Made by a program: the position numbers and the translations under genes
The notes under the pieces: generated by a model
Database searches by the model: none
Seen by the model: only the letters and a program-made list of their open reading frames with translations
What the model was told of the DNA's origin: nothing
Source of the DNA: Synchiropus splendidus
Taxonomy: Eukaryota; Chordata; Actinopteri; Syngnathiformes; Callionymidae
Assembly: GCF_027744825.2 (NCBI RefSeq)
Contig: NC_071349.1
Coordinates: 2,790,001 to 2,854,000 of the forward strand
DNA: 64,000 bases
Direction: 5' to 3'
Shown here: piece after piece, positions 49,967 to 63,362 of the stretch
How positions within the stretch are numbered: the stretch's first letter is position 1
Layout of the letters: every line of letters begins with the position of its first letter

Positions 49967-52900
49967 CTCAAGCTGAAAACGCGTTTTCTGCATTGTGCCA
50001 TAACTTTTCAGGGAAGCTTCAGAACATGAAATGTTCGCCTCCCACTATAGCAGATAGGGTCTTTCTAGTATTTGCACATCAAATCTAAGCTGTCTGAAGT
50101 GTTTTTGCAAAGTTATCAACATTTTTATGTTTGGCGTTCTGGAACCCACCTTATCTCAAGCTGAAAACGCGTTTTCTGCATTGTGCCATAACTTTGCAGG
50201 GAGACTTCAGAACATGAAATTTTCTCCTCCCACTACAGCAGAAAGGGTATTTCTAGTAGTTGCACATCAAATCTAAGATGTCTGAAGTGTATTTCCAAAG
50301 TTATCAACATTTTTATGTTTGGCGTTCCTGAATCGACCTTATCTCAGGCCGAAAACGCGTTTTCAGCATTGTGCCAAAACTTCTCAGGGAAGCTTCAGAA
50401 CATGAAATTTTCACTTCCCACTAGAGCAGAAAGGGTCTTTCTCGTAGATGCACATCAAATCTAAGCTGTCTGAAGTGTTTTTCCAAAGTTATCAACATTT
50501 TTATGTTTGGCGTTCTGGAACCCACCTTATCTCAAGCTGAAAACGCGTTTTCTGCATTGTGCCATAACTTTGCAGGGAGACTTCAGAACATGAAATTTTC
50601 TCCTCCCACTACAGCAGAAAGGGTATTTCTAGTAGTTGCACATCAAATCTAAGATGTCTGAAGTGTATTTCCAAAGTTATCAACATTTTTATGTTTGGTG
50701 TTCCTGAATCGACCTTATCTCAGGCCGAAAACGCGTTTTCTGCATTGTGCCATAACTTTGCAGGGAAGCTTCAGAACATGAAAATTTCACCTCCGACTAT
50801 TGCAGAAAGGGTCTTTCTAGTAGATGCACATCAAATCTAAGCTGTCTGAAGTGTTTTTCCAAAGTTATCAACATTTTTATGTTTGGCGATTTGAAATCAA
50901 CCTCATCTCAGGCTGAAAATGCGTTTAACGCATTGTGCCATAACTTTGCAGGGAAGCTTCAGAACATGAAATTTTAACCTCCCATTATAGCAGAAAGGGT
51001 CTTTCTAGTAGTTGCACATCAAATCTATGCTGTCGAAAGTGTTTTTCCAAAGTTATCAACATTTTTGTGTTTGGCGTTTCGGAATTGACCTTATCTCCGG
51101 CTGAAAACGCGTTTTCTGCATTGTGCCATAACTTTGCAGGGAAGCTTAAGAACATGAAATTTTCACCTCCCACTAGAGCAGAAAGGGTATTTCTAGTAGT
51201 TGCACATCAAATCTAAGCTGTCTGTCGAGTTTTTCCTGAGTTAACAACATTTTTGTGTTTGGCGTTCTGAAATCAACCTCATCTCAGTCTGAAAACGTGT
51301 TTAACGCATTGTGCCATAACTGTGCAGGGAAGCTTCAGAACATAAAATGTTCGCCTCCCACTATAGCAGATAGGGTCTTTCTAATAGTTGCACATCAAAT
51401 CTAAGCTGTCTGAAGTGTTTTCCCAAAGTGATCAACATTTTTATGTTTGGCGTTCTGGAACCCACCTTATCTCAGGCTGAAAACACGTTTTCTGCATTGT
51501 GCCATCACTTTGCAGGGAAGCTTCAGAACATGAAATTTTCACCTCCCACTACAGCAGAAAGGGTCTTTCTAGTAGTTGCAGAACAAATCTAAGCTGTCTG
51601 AAGTGTTTTTCCAAAGTTATCAACATTTTTATGTTTGGCGTTCTGGAACCCACCTTATCTCAGGCTGAAAACGCGTTTTCTGCATTGTGCCATAACTTTG
51701 CAGGGAGACTTCAGAACAAGAAATTTTCTCCTCCCACTACAGCAGAAAGGGTATTTCTAGTAGTTGCACATCAAATCTTAGCTGTCTGAAGTGTATTTCC
51801 AAAGTTATCAACATTTTTATGTTTGGCGTTCTGGAACCCACCTTATCTCAGGCTGAAAACGCGTTTTCTTCATTGTGCCATAACTTTGCAGGGAAGCTTC
51901 AGAACATGAAATTTTCACCTCCCACTAGAGCAGAATGGGTCTTTCTCGTAGATGCACATCAAATCTAAGCTGTCTGAAGTGTTTTTCCAAACTTATCAAC
52001 ATTTTTATGTTTGGCGTTCCGGAATCGACCTTATCTCAGGCTGAAAACGCGTTTTCTACATTGTGCCATAACTTTGCAGGGAAGCTTCAGAACATGAAAT
52101 TTTAACCTCCCACTATAGCAGAATGGATCTTTCTAGTAGTTGCACATCAAATCTTAGCTGTCTGAAGTGTTTTTCCAAAGTTCTCAACATTTTTATGTTT
52201 GGCGTTCTGAAATCAACCTCATCTCAGGCTGAAAACGCGTTTAACGCATTGTGCCATAACTTTGCAGGGAAGCTTCAGAAAATGAAATTTTAACCTCCCA
52301 CTATAGCAGAAAGGGTCTTTCTAGTAGTTGCACATCAAATCTAAGCTGTCGAAAGTGTTTTTCCAAAGTTATCAACATTTTTATGTTTGGCGTTTCGGAA
52401 TCGACCTTATCTCCGGCTGAAAACGCGTTTTCTGCATTGTGCCATAACTTTGCAGGGAAGCTTCAGAACATGAAATTTTTACATCCCACTATAGCACAAA
52501 GGGTATTTCTAGTAGTTGCACATCAAATCTAAGTTTTCTGAAGTTTTTTTCCAAAGTGATCAACATTATTATGTTTGGCGTTCCGGAATCGACCTTATCT
52601 CAGGCTGAAAACGCGTTTCCTGCATTGTGGCATAACTTTCCAGGGAAGCTTCAGAACATGAAATGTTCGCCTCCCACTATAGCAGATAGGGTCTTTCTAG
52701 TATTTGTACATCAAATCTAAGCTGTCTGAAGTGTTTTCCCAAAGTTATCAACATTTTTATGTTTGGCGTTCTGGAACCCACCTTATCTCAGGCTGAAAAC
52801 GCGTTTTCTTCATTGTGCCATAACTTTGCAGGGAAGCTTCAGAACATGAAATTTTCACCTCCCACTAGAGCAGAATGGGTCTTTCTCGTAGTTGCACATC

Positions 52901-55900
52901 AAATCTAAGCTGTCTGAAGTGTTTTTCCAAAGTTATCAACATTTTTATGTTTGGCGTTCCGGAATCGACCTTATCTCAGGCTGAAAACGCGTTTTCTGCA
53001 TTGTGCCATAACTTTGCAGGGAAGCTTCAGAACATGAAATTTTAACCTCCCACTATAGCAGAATGGATCTTTCTAGTAGTTGCACATCAAATCTTAGCTG
53101 TCTGAAGTGTTTTTCCAAAGTTCTCACATTTTTATGTTTGGCGTTCTGAAATCAACCTCATCTCAGGCTGAAAACGCGTTTTACGCATTGTGCCATAACT
53201 TTGCAGGGAAGATTCAGAAAATGAAATGTTCACCTCCCACTATAGCAGAAAGGGTCTTTCTAGTAGTTGCACATCAAATCTAAGCTGTCGAAAGTGTTTT
53301 TCCAAAGTTATCAACATTTTTATGTTTGGCGTTTCGGAATCGACCTTATCTCCGGCAGAAAACGCGTTTTCTGCATTGTGCCATAACTTTGCAGGGAAGC
53401 TTCAGAACATGAAATTTTAACCTCCCACTATGGCAGAAAAGGTCATTCTCGTAGTTGCACATCAAATCTAAGCTGTGTTGAAGTGTTTTTCTAAAGTTAT
53501 CAACATTTTTATGTTTGGCGTTCCGGAACCCACCTTATCTCAGTCTGAAAACGCGTTTTACATATTTTGCCATAACTTTGCTGGGAAGCTTCAGAACATG
53601 AAATTTTCACGTCCCACTATAGCAGAAAGGGTCGTTCTAGTAGTTGCATATCAAATCTAAGCTGTCTGAAGCGTTTTTCGAAAGTTATCAACATTTTTAT
53701 GTTTGGCGTTCCGGAATCGACCTTATCTCAGGATGAAAAATCGTTTTCTGCATTGTCCCATAACTTTGCAGGGAAGCTTCAGAACATGAAATGTTCATCT
53801 CCCACTATAGCAGAAAGGGTCTTTCTAGTAGTTGCACATCAAATCTGAGCTGTCTGTAGTGTTTTTCGAAAGTTATCAACATTTTTATGTTTGGCGTTCC
53901 GGAACCCCCCTTATCTCAGGCTGAAAACGCGTTTTCTGCATTGTGCCATAACTTTGCAGGGAAGCTTCAGAACATGAAATTTTAACCTCCCACTGTAGCA
54001 GAAAGGGTCTTTCCAGTAGTTGCACATCAAATCTCAGCTGTCTGAAGTGTTTTTCCAAAGTTATCAACATTTTTTTGTTTGGCATTCCGGAATCGACCTT
54101 ATGTCAGGCTGAAAACGCGTTTTACGCATTGTGCCTTAACTTTGCAGGGAAGCTTCAGAACATGAGATTTTCACGTCCCACTATAGCAGAAAGGGTCTTT
54201 CTCGTAGTTGCACATCAAATCTAAGCTGTCTGAAGTGTTTTTCAAAATTTTTTAGCATTTTTATGTTTGGTGTTCCTGAATCGACCTTATCTCAGGCCGA
54301 AAACGCGTTTTCTGCATTGTGCCATAACTTTGCAGGGAAGCTTCAGAACATGAAATTTTAACCTCCCACTATAGCAGAATGGGTCGTTCTAGTAGTTGCA
54401 CATCAAATCTTAGCTGTCTGAAGTGTTTTTCTAAAGTTCTCAACATTTTTATGTTTGGCGTTCTGAAATCAACCTCATCTCAGGCTGAAAACGCGTTTCA
54501 CGCATTGTGCCATAACTTTTCAGGGAAGCTTCAGAACATGAAATTTTCACCTCCCACTACAGCAGAAAGGGTCTTTCTAGTAGTTGCAGAGCAAATCTAA
54601 GCTGTCTGAAGTGTTTTTCCAAAGTTATCAACATTTTTATGTTTGGCGTTCTGGAACCCACCTTATCTCAGTCTGAAAACGCGTTTTACATATTTTGCCA
54701 TAACTTTGCAGGGAAGCTTAAGAACATGAAATTTTAACATCCCACTATAGCAGAAATGGTCTTTCTAGTAGTTGCACATCAAATCTAAGCTGTCTGAAGT
54801 GTTTTTCGAAAGTTTTCAACATTTTTATGTTTGGTGTTCCTGAATCGACCTTATCTCAGGCCGAAAACGCGTTTTCTGCATTGTGCCATAACTTTGCAGG
54901 GAAGCTTCAGAACATGGAAATTTCACCTCCCACTATAGCAGAAAGGGTCTTTCTAGTAGATGCACATCAAATCTAAGCTGTCTGAAGTGTTTTTCCAAAG
55001 TTATCAACATTTTTATGTTTGGCGTTCCGGAATCGACCTTATCTCAGGCTGAAAACGCGTTTTCTGCATTGTGCCATAACTTTGCAGGGAAGCTTCAGAA
55101 CATGAAATTTTAACCTCCCACTATAGCAGAATGGGTCTTTCTAGTAGTTGCACATCAAATCTTAGCTGTCTGAAGTGTTTTTCTAAAGTTCTCAACATTT
55201 TTATGTTTGGCGTTCTGAAATCAACCTCATCTCAGGCTGAAAACGCGTTTAACGCATTGTGCCATTACTTTGCAGGGAAGCTTCAGAAAATGAAATTTTA
55301 ACCTCCCACTATAGCAGAAAGGGTCTTTCTACTAGTTGCACATCAAATCTAAGCTGTCGAAAGAGTTTTTCCAAAGTTATCAACATTTTTATGTTTGGCG
55401 TTTCGGAATCGACCTTATCTCAGGCTGAAAACGTGTTTTCTGCATTGTGCCATAACTTTGCAGGGAAGCTTCAGAACATGAAATTTTAACCTCCCATTAT
55501 AGCAGAAAAGGTCATTCTAGTAGTTGCACATCAAATCTAAGCTGTCTTGAAGTGTTTTTCTAAAGTTATCAACATTTTTATGTTTGGCGTTCCGGAACCC
55601 ACCTTATCTCAGTCTGAAAACGCGTTTTACATATTTTGCCATAACTTTGCAGGGAAGCTTAAGAACATGAAATTTTAACATCCCACTATAGCAGAAATGG
55701 TCTTTCTAGTAGTTGCACATCAAATCTAAGCTGTCTGAAGTGTTTTTCCAAAGTAATCAACATTTTTATGTTTGGCGTTCTGGAACCCACCTTATCTCAG
55801 GCTGAAAACACGTTTTCTGCATTGTGCCATAACTTTGCAGGGAAGCTTCAGAACATGAAATTTTCACCTCCCACTACAGCAGAAAGGGTATTTCTAGTAG

Positions 55901-58303
55901 TTGCACATCAAATCTAAGTTGTCTGAAGCGTTTTTCCAAAGTTATCAACATTCTTATGTTTGGCGTTCAGGAACCCACCTTATCTCAGGCTGAACACGCG
56001 TTTTCTGCATTGTGCTATAACTTTGCAGGGAATCTTCAGGACATAAAATTTTCACCTCCCACAATAGCCGGAAGGGTATTTCTAGTAGTTGCACATCAAA
56101 TCTAAGATGTCTGAAGTGTATTTCCAAAGTTATCAACATGTTTGGCGTTCCTGAATCGACCTTATCTCAGGCCGAAAACGCGTTTTCTGCATTGTGCCAA
56201 AACTTCTCAGGGAAGCTTCAGAACATGAAATTTTCACCTCCCACTAGAGCAGAAAGGGTCTTTCTCGTAGATGCACATCAAATCTAAGCTGTCTGAAGTG
56301 TTTTTCGAAAGTTTTCAACATTTTTATGTTTGGTGTTCCTGAATCGACCTTATCTCAGGCCGAAAACGCGTTTTCTGCATTGTGCCATAACTTTGCAGGG
56401 CGACTTCAGAACATGAAAATTTCACCTCCGACTATAGCAGAAAGGGTCTTTCTCGTAGATGCACATCAAATCTAAGCTGTCTGAAGTGTTTTTCGAAAGT
56501 TATCAACATTTTTATGTTTGGCGTTTCGGAATCGACCTTATCTTAGGATGAAAAATCGTTTTCTGCATTGTCCCATAACTTTGCAGGGAAGCTTCAGAAC
56601 ATGAAATTTTAACGTACCACTATAGCAAAAAGGGTCTTTCTAGTAGTTGCACATCAAATCGAAGCTGTCTGAAGTGTTTTTCCAAAGTTATCAACATTTT
56701 TATGTTTAGCTTTCCGGAATCGACCTTATCTCAGGCTGAAAACGCGTTTTTACGCATTGTGCCATAACTTTGCAGGGAGTCTTCAGAACAAGAAATTTTG
56801 ACCTCCCACTATAGCAGAAAGGTTCTTTCTAATAGTTGCACATCAAATCTAAGCTGTCTGAAGTGTTTTTCGAACGTTATCAACATTTTTATGTTTGGCG
56901 TTCCAGAATCGACCTTATCTCAGGCTGAAAACGCGTTGTCTGCATTGTGACATAACTTTGAGGGAAGCTTCAGAACATGAAAATTTCACCTCCCACTATA
57001 GCAGAAAGGGTCTTTCTAGTAGATGCACATCAAATCTAAGCTGTCTGAAGTGTTTTTCCAAAAGTATCTACATTTTTATCTTTGGCGTTCCGGAATCGAC
57101 CTAATCTCAGGCTGAAAACGCGTTTTCTGCATTGTGCCATAACTTTGCAGGGAAGCTTCAGAACATGAAATTTTAACCTCCCACTATAGCAGAATGGGTC
57201 TTTCTAGTAGTTGCACATCAAATCTTAGCTGTCTGAAGTGTTTTTCCAAAGTTCTCAACATTTTTATGTTTGGCGTTCTGAAATCAACCTCATCTCAGGC
57301 TGAAAACGCGTTAAACGCATTGTGCCATAACTTTGCAGGGAAGCTTCAGAAAATGAAATTTTAACCTCCCACTATAGCAGAAAGGGTCTTTCTAGTAGTT
57401 GCACATCAAATCTAAGCTGTCGAAAGTGTTTCTCCAAAGTTATCAACGTTTTTATGTTTGGCGTTTCGGAATCGACCTTATCTACGGCTGAAAACGCGTT
57501 TTCTGCATTGTGCCATAACTTTGCAGGGAAGCTTCAGAACATGAAATTTTAACCTCCCACTATAGCAGAATGGGTCTTTCTTGTAGTTGCACATCAAATC
57601 TAAGCTGTCTGAAGTGTTTTTCTAATGTTATCAACATTTTTATGTTTGGCGTTCCGGAACCCACCTTATCTCAGTCTGAAAACGCGTTTTACATATTTTG
57701 CCATAACTTTGCAGGGAAGCTTCAGAACATGAAATGTTCGCCTCCCACTGTAGCAGATAGGGTCTTTCTAGTAGTTGCACATCAAATCTAAGCTGTCTGA
57801 AGTGTTTTTCCAAAGTTATCAACATTTTTATGTTTGGCCTTCTGGAACCCACCTTATCTCAGGCTGAAAACGCGTTTTCTGCATTGTGCCATAACTTTGC
57901 AGGGAAGCCTCAGAACATGAAATTTTCACCTCCCACTACAGCAGAAAGGGTCTTTGTAGTAGTTGCAGAGCAAATCTAAGCTGTCTGAAGTGTTTTACGA
58001 AAGTTATCAACATTTTTACGTTTGGCGTTCCGGAATCGACTTTATCTCAGGATGAAAAATCGTTTTCTGCATTGTCCCATAACTTTGCAGGGAAGCTTCA
58101 GAACATGAAATTTTCACCTCCCACTATAGCAGAAAGGGTCTTTCTGGTAGTTGCATATCAAATCTAAGCTGTCTGAAGTGTTTTTCGAAAGTTATCAACA
58201 TTTTTACGTTTGGCGTTCCGGAATCGACTTTATCTCAGGATGAAAAATCGTTTTCTGCATTGTCCCATAACTTTGCAGGGAAGCTCCAGAACATGAAATT
58301 TTC
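49967..58303 (+). repeat. Satellite stretch after the LINE, without long tandem duplication
   Basis: About 44 monomers. Local pair matches exist: about 50107-50290 resembles 50474-50660, and 51800-52450 resembles 52750-53390. The segment 53594-54120 is related to 34392-34920 and 38423-38960. A monomer with a 6-bp deletion (CAACATGTTTGGCG) lies at about 56139. Many monomers have the GAGCAG and GTAGATGCAC changes that are rare in the first 30 kb. No gene is visible. Confidence 0.8.
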
Positions 58304-60729
58304 ACCTCCCACTATAGCAGAAAGGGTCTTTCTAGTAGTTGCACATCAAATCTAAGCTGTCTGAAGTGTTTTTCGAAAGTTATCAACATTTTTATGTTTG
58401 GCGTTCCGGAATCAACCTTATCTCAGGCTGAAAACGCGTTTTCTGCATTGTGCCGTAACTTTGCAGGGAGACTTCAGAACATGAAATCTTCTCCTCCCAC
58501 TATAGCAGAAAGGGTATTTCTAGTAGTTGCACATCAAATCATAGCAGTCTGAAGTGTTTTTCCAAAGTTCTGAACATTTTTATGTTTGGCCTACTGAAAT
58601 CAATCTTATCTCAGGCTGAAAACGCGTTTTACGCACTGTGCCATAACTTTGCAGGGAAGCTTCAGAACATGATATTTTCACCTCCCACTATATCAGAAAG
58701 GGTATTTCTAATAGTTGCACATCAAATCTAAGTTGTCTGAAGTGTTTTTCCAAAGTTAACACCATTTTTATGTTTGGCGTTCCAGAAACAACCTTATCTC
58801 AGGCTGAAAACCCGTTTTACGCAATTTGCCATAACTATGCAGGGAAACTTCAGAACATGAAATTTTCACCTCCCACTATAGCAGAATGGGTATTTCTAGT
58901 AGTTGCACATCAAATCTAAGCTGTTTGAAGTGTTTTTCCAAAGTTAACACCATTTTTATGTTTGGCGTTCCAGAAACAACCTTATCTCAGGCTGAAAACC
59001 CGTTTTACGCAATTTGCCATAACTATGCAGGGAAACTTCAGAACATGAAATTTTCACCTCCCACTATAGCAGAAAGGGTCTTTCTAGTAGTTGCACATCA
59101 AATCTAAGCTGTCTGAAGTGTTTTTCCAAAGTTATCAACATTTTTATGTTTGGCGTTCTGGAACCCACCTTATCTCAGCCTGAAAACGCGTTTTACATAT
59201 TTTGCCATAACTTTGCAGGGAAGCTTCAGAACATGAAATTTTCAACTCCCACTATAGCAGAAAGGGTCTTTAAAGTAGTTGCACATCAAATCTAAGCTGT
59301 CTGAAGTGTTTTTCCAAAGTTATCAATATTTTTATGTTTGGCTTTCCGGAATCGACCTTATCTCAGGCTGAAAACGCGTTTTCTGCATTGTGCCATAACT
59401 TTGCAGGGAAACTTCAGAACATGAAATTTTCACGTCCAACTATAGCAGAAAGGTTCTTTCTAGTAGTTGCACATCAAATCTAAGCTGTCTGAAGTGTTTT
59501 TCCAAAGTTAACACCATTTTTATGTTTGGCGTTCTGGAACCCACATTATCTCAGGCTGAAAACGCGTTTTCTGCATTGTGCCATAACTTTGCAGGGCGAC
59601 TTCAGAACATGAAATTTTCTCCTCCCACTATATCAGAAAGGGTTTTTCTAGTAGTTGCACATCAAATCTAAGTTGTCTGAAGTGTTTTTCCAAAGTTATC
59701 AACATTCTTATGTTTGGCGTTTCGGAATCAACCTTATCTCAAGCTGAAAACGCGTTTTACGCAATTTGCCATAACTTTGCAGGAAAGCCTCAGAACATGA
59801 AATTTTCACCTCCCACTATAGCAGAAATGGTCTTTCTAGTAGTTGCACATCAAATCTAAGCTGTCTGTAGAGTTTTTCCTGAGTTATCAACATTTTTATG
59901 TTTGGCGTTCTGAAATCAACCTCATCTCAGGCTGAAAACGAGTTTTACGCATTGTGCCATAACTTTGCACCGAAGCTTCAGAACATGAAATTTTAACCTC
60001 CCACTATAGCAGAATGCGTCTTTCTAGTAGTTGCACATCAAATCTTAGCTGTCTGAAGTGTTTTTCCAAAGTTCTCAACATTTTTATGTTTGGCGTTCTG
60101 AAATCGACCTTATCTGAGGATGAAAATTTGTTTTCTGCATTGTGCCAAAACTTTGTAGGTAAGCTCCAGAACATGAAATTTTCACCTCCCACTATAGCAG
60201 AAAGGGTCTTTCTAGTAGTTGCACATCAAATCTAAGCTGTCTGAAGTGTTTTTCGAAAGTTATCAACATTTTTATGTTTGGCGTTCTGGAACCCACCTTA
60301 TCACAAGCTGAAAACGCGTTTTCTGCATTGTGCCATAAATTTGCAGGGAAGCTTCAGAACATGAAATTTTCACGTCCCACTATACCAGAAAGGGTCTTTC
60401 TAGTAGTTGCACATCAAATCTAAGCTGTCTGAAGTGTTTTTCCAAAGTTATCAGCATTTTTATGTTTGGCGTTCCGGAACCCACCTTATCTCAGGCTGAA
60501 AACGCGTTTTCGGCATTGTGCCATAACTTTGCTGGGAAGCTTCAGAACATGAAATTTTCACGTCCCACTATAGCAGAAAGGGTCTTTCTAGTAGTTGCAC
60601 ATCAAATCTAAGCTGTCTGAAGTGTTTTTCGAAAGTTATCAACATTTTTACGTTTGGCGTTCCGGAATCGACTTTATCTCAGGATGAAAAATCGTTTTCT
60701 GCATTGTCCCATAACTTTGCAGGGAAGCT
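58304..60729 (+). repeat. 14-monomer 2633-bp tandem duplication, unit 1
   Basis: Matches 60937-63362. The offset is 2633 bp (14 monomers plus 1 bp) at both ends but about 2821 bp in the middle (for example 59461 and 62282). Unit 2 therefore gained one monomer near 62020-62210 and lost one near 62600. Several point differences are present (GAATGGGTATTTC versus GAAAGGGTATTTC near 58885, and CTTTAAAGTAG versus CTTTATAGTAG near 59270). The unit also contains two adjacent near-identical monomers with GTTAACACCATTTTTATG. Confidence 0.88.
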
Positions 60730-60936
60730 CCAGAACATGAAATTTTCACCTCCCACTATAGCAGAAAGGGTCTTTCTAGTAGTTGCACATCAAATCTAAG
60801 CTGTCTGAAGTGTTTTTCGAAAGTTATGAACATTTTTATGTTTCGCGTTCCGTAATCGACCTTATCTCAGGACGAAAAACCGTTTTCTGCATTGTCCCAT
60901 AACTTTCCACGGGAAGCTTCAGAACATGAAATTTTG

Positions 60937-63362
60937 ACCTCCCACTATAGCAGAAAGGGTCTTTCTAGTAGTTGCACATCAAATCTAAGCTGTCTGAAGT
61001 GTTTTTCGAAAGTTATCAACATTTTTATGTTTGGCGTTCCGGAATCAACCTTATCTCAGGCTGAAAATGCGTTTTCTGCATTGTGCCGTAACTTTGCAGG
61101 GAGACTTCAGAACATGAAATCTTCTCCTCCCACTATAGCAGAAAGGGTATTTCTAGTAGTTGCACATCAAATCATAGCAGTCTGAAGTGTTTTTCCAAAG
61201 TTCTGAACATTTTTATGTTTGGCCTACTGAAATCAATCTTATCTCAGGCTGAAAACGCGTTTTACGCACTGTGCCATAACTTTGCAGGGAAGCTTCAGAA
61301 CATGATATTTTCACCTCCCACTATATCAGAAAGGGTATTTCTAATAGTTGCACATCAAATCTAAGCTGTCTGAAGTGTTTTTCCAAAGTTAACACCATTT
61401 TTATGTTTGGCGTTCCAGAAACAACCTTATCTCAGGCTGAAAACCCGTTTTACGCAATTTGCCATAACTATGCAGGGAAACTTCAGAACATGAAATTTTC
61501 ACCTCCCACTATAGCAGAAAGGGTATTTCTAGTAGTTGCACATCAAATCTAAGCTGTTTGAAGTGTTTTTCCAAAGTTAACACCATTTTTATGTTTGGCG
61601 TTCCAGAAACAACCTTATCTCAGGCTGAAAACCCGTTTTACGCAATTTGCCATAACTATGCAGGGAAACTTCAGAACATGAAATTTTCACCTCCCACTAT
61701 AGCAGAAAGGGTCTTTCTAGTAGTTGCACATCAAATCTAAGCTGTCTGAAGTGTTTTTCCAAAGTTATCAACATTTTTATGTTTGGCGTTCTGGAACCCA
61801 CCTTATCTCAGCCTGAAAACGCGTTTTACATATTTTGCCATAACTTTGCAGGGAAGCTTCAGAACATGAAATTTTCAACTCCCACTATAGCAGAAAGGGT
61901 CTTTATAGTAGTTGCACATCAAATCTAAGCTGTCTGAAGTGTTTTTCCAAAGTTATCAATATTTTTATGTTTGGCTTTCCGGAATCGACCTTATCTCAGG
62001 CTGAAAACGCGTTTTCTGCATTGTGTCATAACTTTTCAGGGAAGCTTCAGAACATGAAATGTTAGCCTCCCACTATAGCAGATAGAGTCTTTCTAGTAGT
62101 TGCACATCACATCTAAGCTTTCTGAAGTGTTTTTCCAAAGTTATCAACATTCTTATGTTTGGCTTTCCGGAATCAACCTTATCTCAGACTGAAAACGTGT
62201 TTTCTGCATTGTGCCATAACTTTGCAGGGAAACTTCAGAACATGAAATTTTCACGTCCAACTATAGCAGAAAGGTTCTTTCTAGTAGTTGCACATCAAAT
62301 CTAAGCTGTCTGAAGTGTTTTTCCAAAGTTAACACCATTTTTATGTTTGGCGTTCTGGAACCCACATTATCTCAGGCTGAAAACGCGTTTTCTGCATTGT
62401 GCCATAACTTTGCAGGGCGACTTCAGAACATGAAATTTTCTCCTCCCACTATATCAGAAAGGGTTTTTCTAGTAGTTGCACATCAAATCTAAGTTGTCTG
62501 AAGTGTTTTTCCAAAGTTATCAACATTCTTATGTTTGGCGTTTCGGAATCAACCTTATCTCAAGCTGAAAACGCGTTTTACGCAATTTGCCATAACTTTG
62601 CACCGAAGCTTCAGAACATGAAATTTTAACCTCCCACTATAGCAGAATGCGTCTTTCTAGTAGTTGCACATCAAATCTTAGCTGTCTGAAGTGTTTTTCC
62701 AAAGTTCTCAACATTTTTATGTTTGGCGTTCTGAAATCGACCTTATCTGAGGATGAAAATTTGTTTTCTGCATTGTGCCAAAACTTTGTAGGTAAGCTCC
62801 AGAACATGAAATTTTCACCTCCCACTATAGCAGAAAGGGTCTTTCTAGTAGTTGCACATCAAATCTAAGCTGTCTGAAGTGTTTTTCGAAAGTTATCAAC
62901 ATTTTTATGTTTGGCGTTCTGGAACCCACGTTATCACAAGCTGATAACGCGTTTTCTGCATTGTGCCATAAATTTGCAGGGAAGCTTCAGAACATGAAAT
63001 TTTCACGTCCCACTATACCAGAAAGGGTCTTTCTAGTAGTTGCACATCAAATCTAAGCTGTCTGAAGTGTTTTTCCAAAGTTATCAGCATTTTTATGTTT
63101 GGCGTTCCGGAACCCACCTTATCTCAGGCTGAAAACGCGTTTTCGGCATTGTGCCATAACTTTGCTGGGAAGCTTCAGAACATGAAATTTTCACGTCCCA
63201 CTATAGCAGAAAGGGTCTTTCTAGTAGTTGCACATCAAATCTAAGCTGTCTGAAGTGTTTTTCGAAAGTTATCAACATTTTTACGTTTGGCGTTCCGGAA
63301 TCGACTTTATCTCAGGATGAAAAATCGTTTTCTGCATTGTCCCATAACTTTGCAGGGAAGCT
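60937..63362 (+). repeat. 14-monomer 2633-bp tandem duplication, unit 2
   Basis: Second unit of the duplication starting at 58304. The copies diverge where unit 1 has GGAAGCTCCAG and this unit GGAAGCTTCAG. Beyond this point the array continues with ordinary monomers to the window end at 64000. Confidence 0.88.
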
